DNA from: Rhynchopus sp. YZ270_cl-10
Lineage: Eukaryota > Euglenozoa > Diplonemea > Diplonemida > Diplonemidae
DNA: 64,000 nt
Direction: 5' to 3'
NCBI GenBank assembly: GCA_964035575.1
Contig: OZ037850.1
Location: 1,260,501-1,324,500, forward strand
The position numbers and the translations under genes are program-made. Below are positions 63,222-64,000 of this stretch, piece by piece. The notes under the pieces were generated by a model. The model made no database searches. It saw nothing but the letters and a program-made list of their open reading frames with translations, and was not told where the DNA came from. Numbering within the stretch: position 1 is the stretch's first letter; every line of letters starts with the position of its first letter.

Positions 63222-64000
63222 ATGAGCGAGGTGGACACACTCCTCAGAAAGGTGGGCCTAGAGAAGTATCGGGAGACCCTTGCGCAGCATGGGTTGTTCA
63301 CGCTTGAAGACCTGCGGGAGGGGAAGGGGGTGCTGCAGCTGGCACTTCCTTTGGGGCCAAAGGCACGCTTGCTGAAGGAGCTTAATGCTACTGAAGGTGA
63401 AGAAACTCTGGGAACAGATGAATACTCTACATTGATTTATGCATTACGACCGTACGCAAACTCGCTTACAACACTGGTAAACCGCCTGCAGGAGGTAGGC
63501 AAACGGACCCCTGGTGGCGTGGCTGGACGGCACTATGTCATTGCCAGCACGACTCTGAAACTCTGCGAAAAGGCAATCAAAGATTCGCAACGGTATCAAG
63601 CCCTGTCAAAGCGTGGGTCTATCAACGTTCAGGCTGATTTGACTTCCTGCAAGATCGCTGTAGGGAGTTCGGTACGGCAGCTCCGGCAGCAGCAGAAGCA
63701 GGGGATACTGAAGAGTCTCGAGGATGCGGATCCGTCGTGGACATTGCCGGTCCTGGATTTGTCCTCAGTCACTATTGGGCAGGTGTTTTCTCCCCCGAAG
63801 AAGGCGCAGCCCTCAAGAAGACAGTCGCGCGATGCAGCTGCGCTGGATGCGTACCTCATGGGACAGATTCGGTCGTTGAAGCAACCACCAGAGATCGTTG
63901 TCACAACGATTCTCATGATGCTTCGCCTCTTTGGCTACGAAGAAACCAGCTGGCCTGCAGCAAAGGCACGTCTCGGCAGCCACGCCTTTCTGACAGAACT
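63222..64000 (+). CDS. SAM-domain protein with dynein-stalk-like segment (3' end outside window)
   Basis: An open frame from 63222 runs off the window (259 complete codons). Residues 1-55 are a SAM domain (DTLLRKVGLEKYRETLAQHG, FTLEDLREGK, LGPKARLLKEL). Residues about 75-195 are helical and polar. Residues about 220-259 (KQPPEIVVTTILMMLRLFGY, ETSWPAAKARLGSHAFLTEL) resemble the start of the dynein heavy chain stalk, where PP-x-x-V, a hydrophobic helix, W-x-x-A-K-x-x-L and F-L-x-x-L recur. It may be a microtubule-related adaptor or a reduced dynein-like protein. Alternatively the resemblance is only helical. Confidence 0.6.
   Translation, partial: MSEVDTLLRKVGLEKYRETLAQHGLFTLEDLREGKGVLQLALPLGPKARLLKELNATEGEETLGTDEYSTLIYALRPYANSLTTLVNRLQEVGKRTPGGVAGRHYVIASTTLKLCEKAIKDSQRYQALSKRGSINVQADLTSCKIAVGSSVRQLRQQQKQGILKSLEDADPSWTLPVLDLSSVTIGQVFSPPKKAQPSRRQSRDAAALDAYLMGQIRSLKQPPEIVVTTILMMLRLFGYEETSWPAAKARLGSHAFLTE

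Overview
The window reads as nuclear DNA of a unicellular eukaryote. Coding islands of fairly high GC sit in long AT-rich spacers full of homopolymer and pyrimidine runs. Short cis-introns mostly begin GTATGT and end in a pyrimidine tract plus AG. Nearly all recognisable genes lie on the + strand, and many start codons are preceded by a pyrimidine tract and an AG. That is the layout of euglenozoan gene clusters with spliced-leader addition. Several gene contents also suit Euglenozoa: three PPR proteins, an ERV/PDI fusion and a sterol carrier ending in a peroxisome/glycosome-like signal. A diplonemid-like lineage is my inference; nothing here proves it.

Layout. 1-10.2 kb has no solid gene. It holds dispersed repeats, a Tc1/mariner-type element (290-827) with a small PIP-box reading frame, an inverted-repeat element (4605-5283), a long palindrome (5296-5441), two miniature elements and a non-autonomous hAT-like element (8214-8957). 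10.2-16.2 kb holds a PPR protein with one intron, a secreted LVIVD-type beta-propeller and an ankyrin-repeat protein. 16.7-27.8 kb is an exact A-B-A-B-A array with a 4,800 bp period. A (1,455 bp) is the promoter and first 143 codons of the next gene, and B (3,345 bp) looks like a decayed LTR-retroelement fragment. The intact gene (27340-30909) encodes a 1,189-residue Sfi1-like protein.

31.1-32.6 kb is a TIR element with a 5 bp target duplication, carrying 38 perfect copies of a 9 bp repeat. 33.3-44.3 kb is the gene-dense core: an ERV/PDI fusion, a minus-strand ubiquitin-protease half, a J1-crystallin-type ADP-ribosylglycohydrolase-like protein, a second PPR protein, a RAD51 paralog, a cytosolic 5'-nucleotidase III and a four-exon Rieske sterol-desaturase-like gene. 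44.3-54.7 kb is another repeat desert with a tyrosine-recombinase-like TIR element. 54.7-64 kb has a tandem pair of SCP2 genes, a small basic protein, a three-exon LLPH-like gene with a transposon in intron 1, a third PPR protein and a SAM plus dynein-stalk-like gene that runs off the end.

How the genes relate. The Rieske enzyme and the SCP2 pair both point to sterol metabolism, the three PPR proteins to organellar RNA work, and RAD51 to recombination. Nothing suggests a bacterial-style operon. I found no convincing tRNA, rRNA or CRISPR array. The least expected feature is a dispersed family of about 30 nt hairpins with a conserved CACGAGAGG-like loop and covarying stems.
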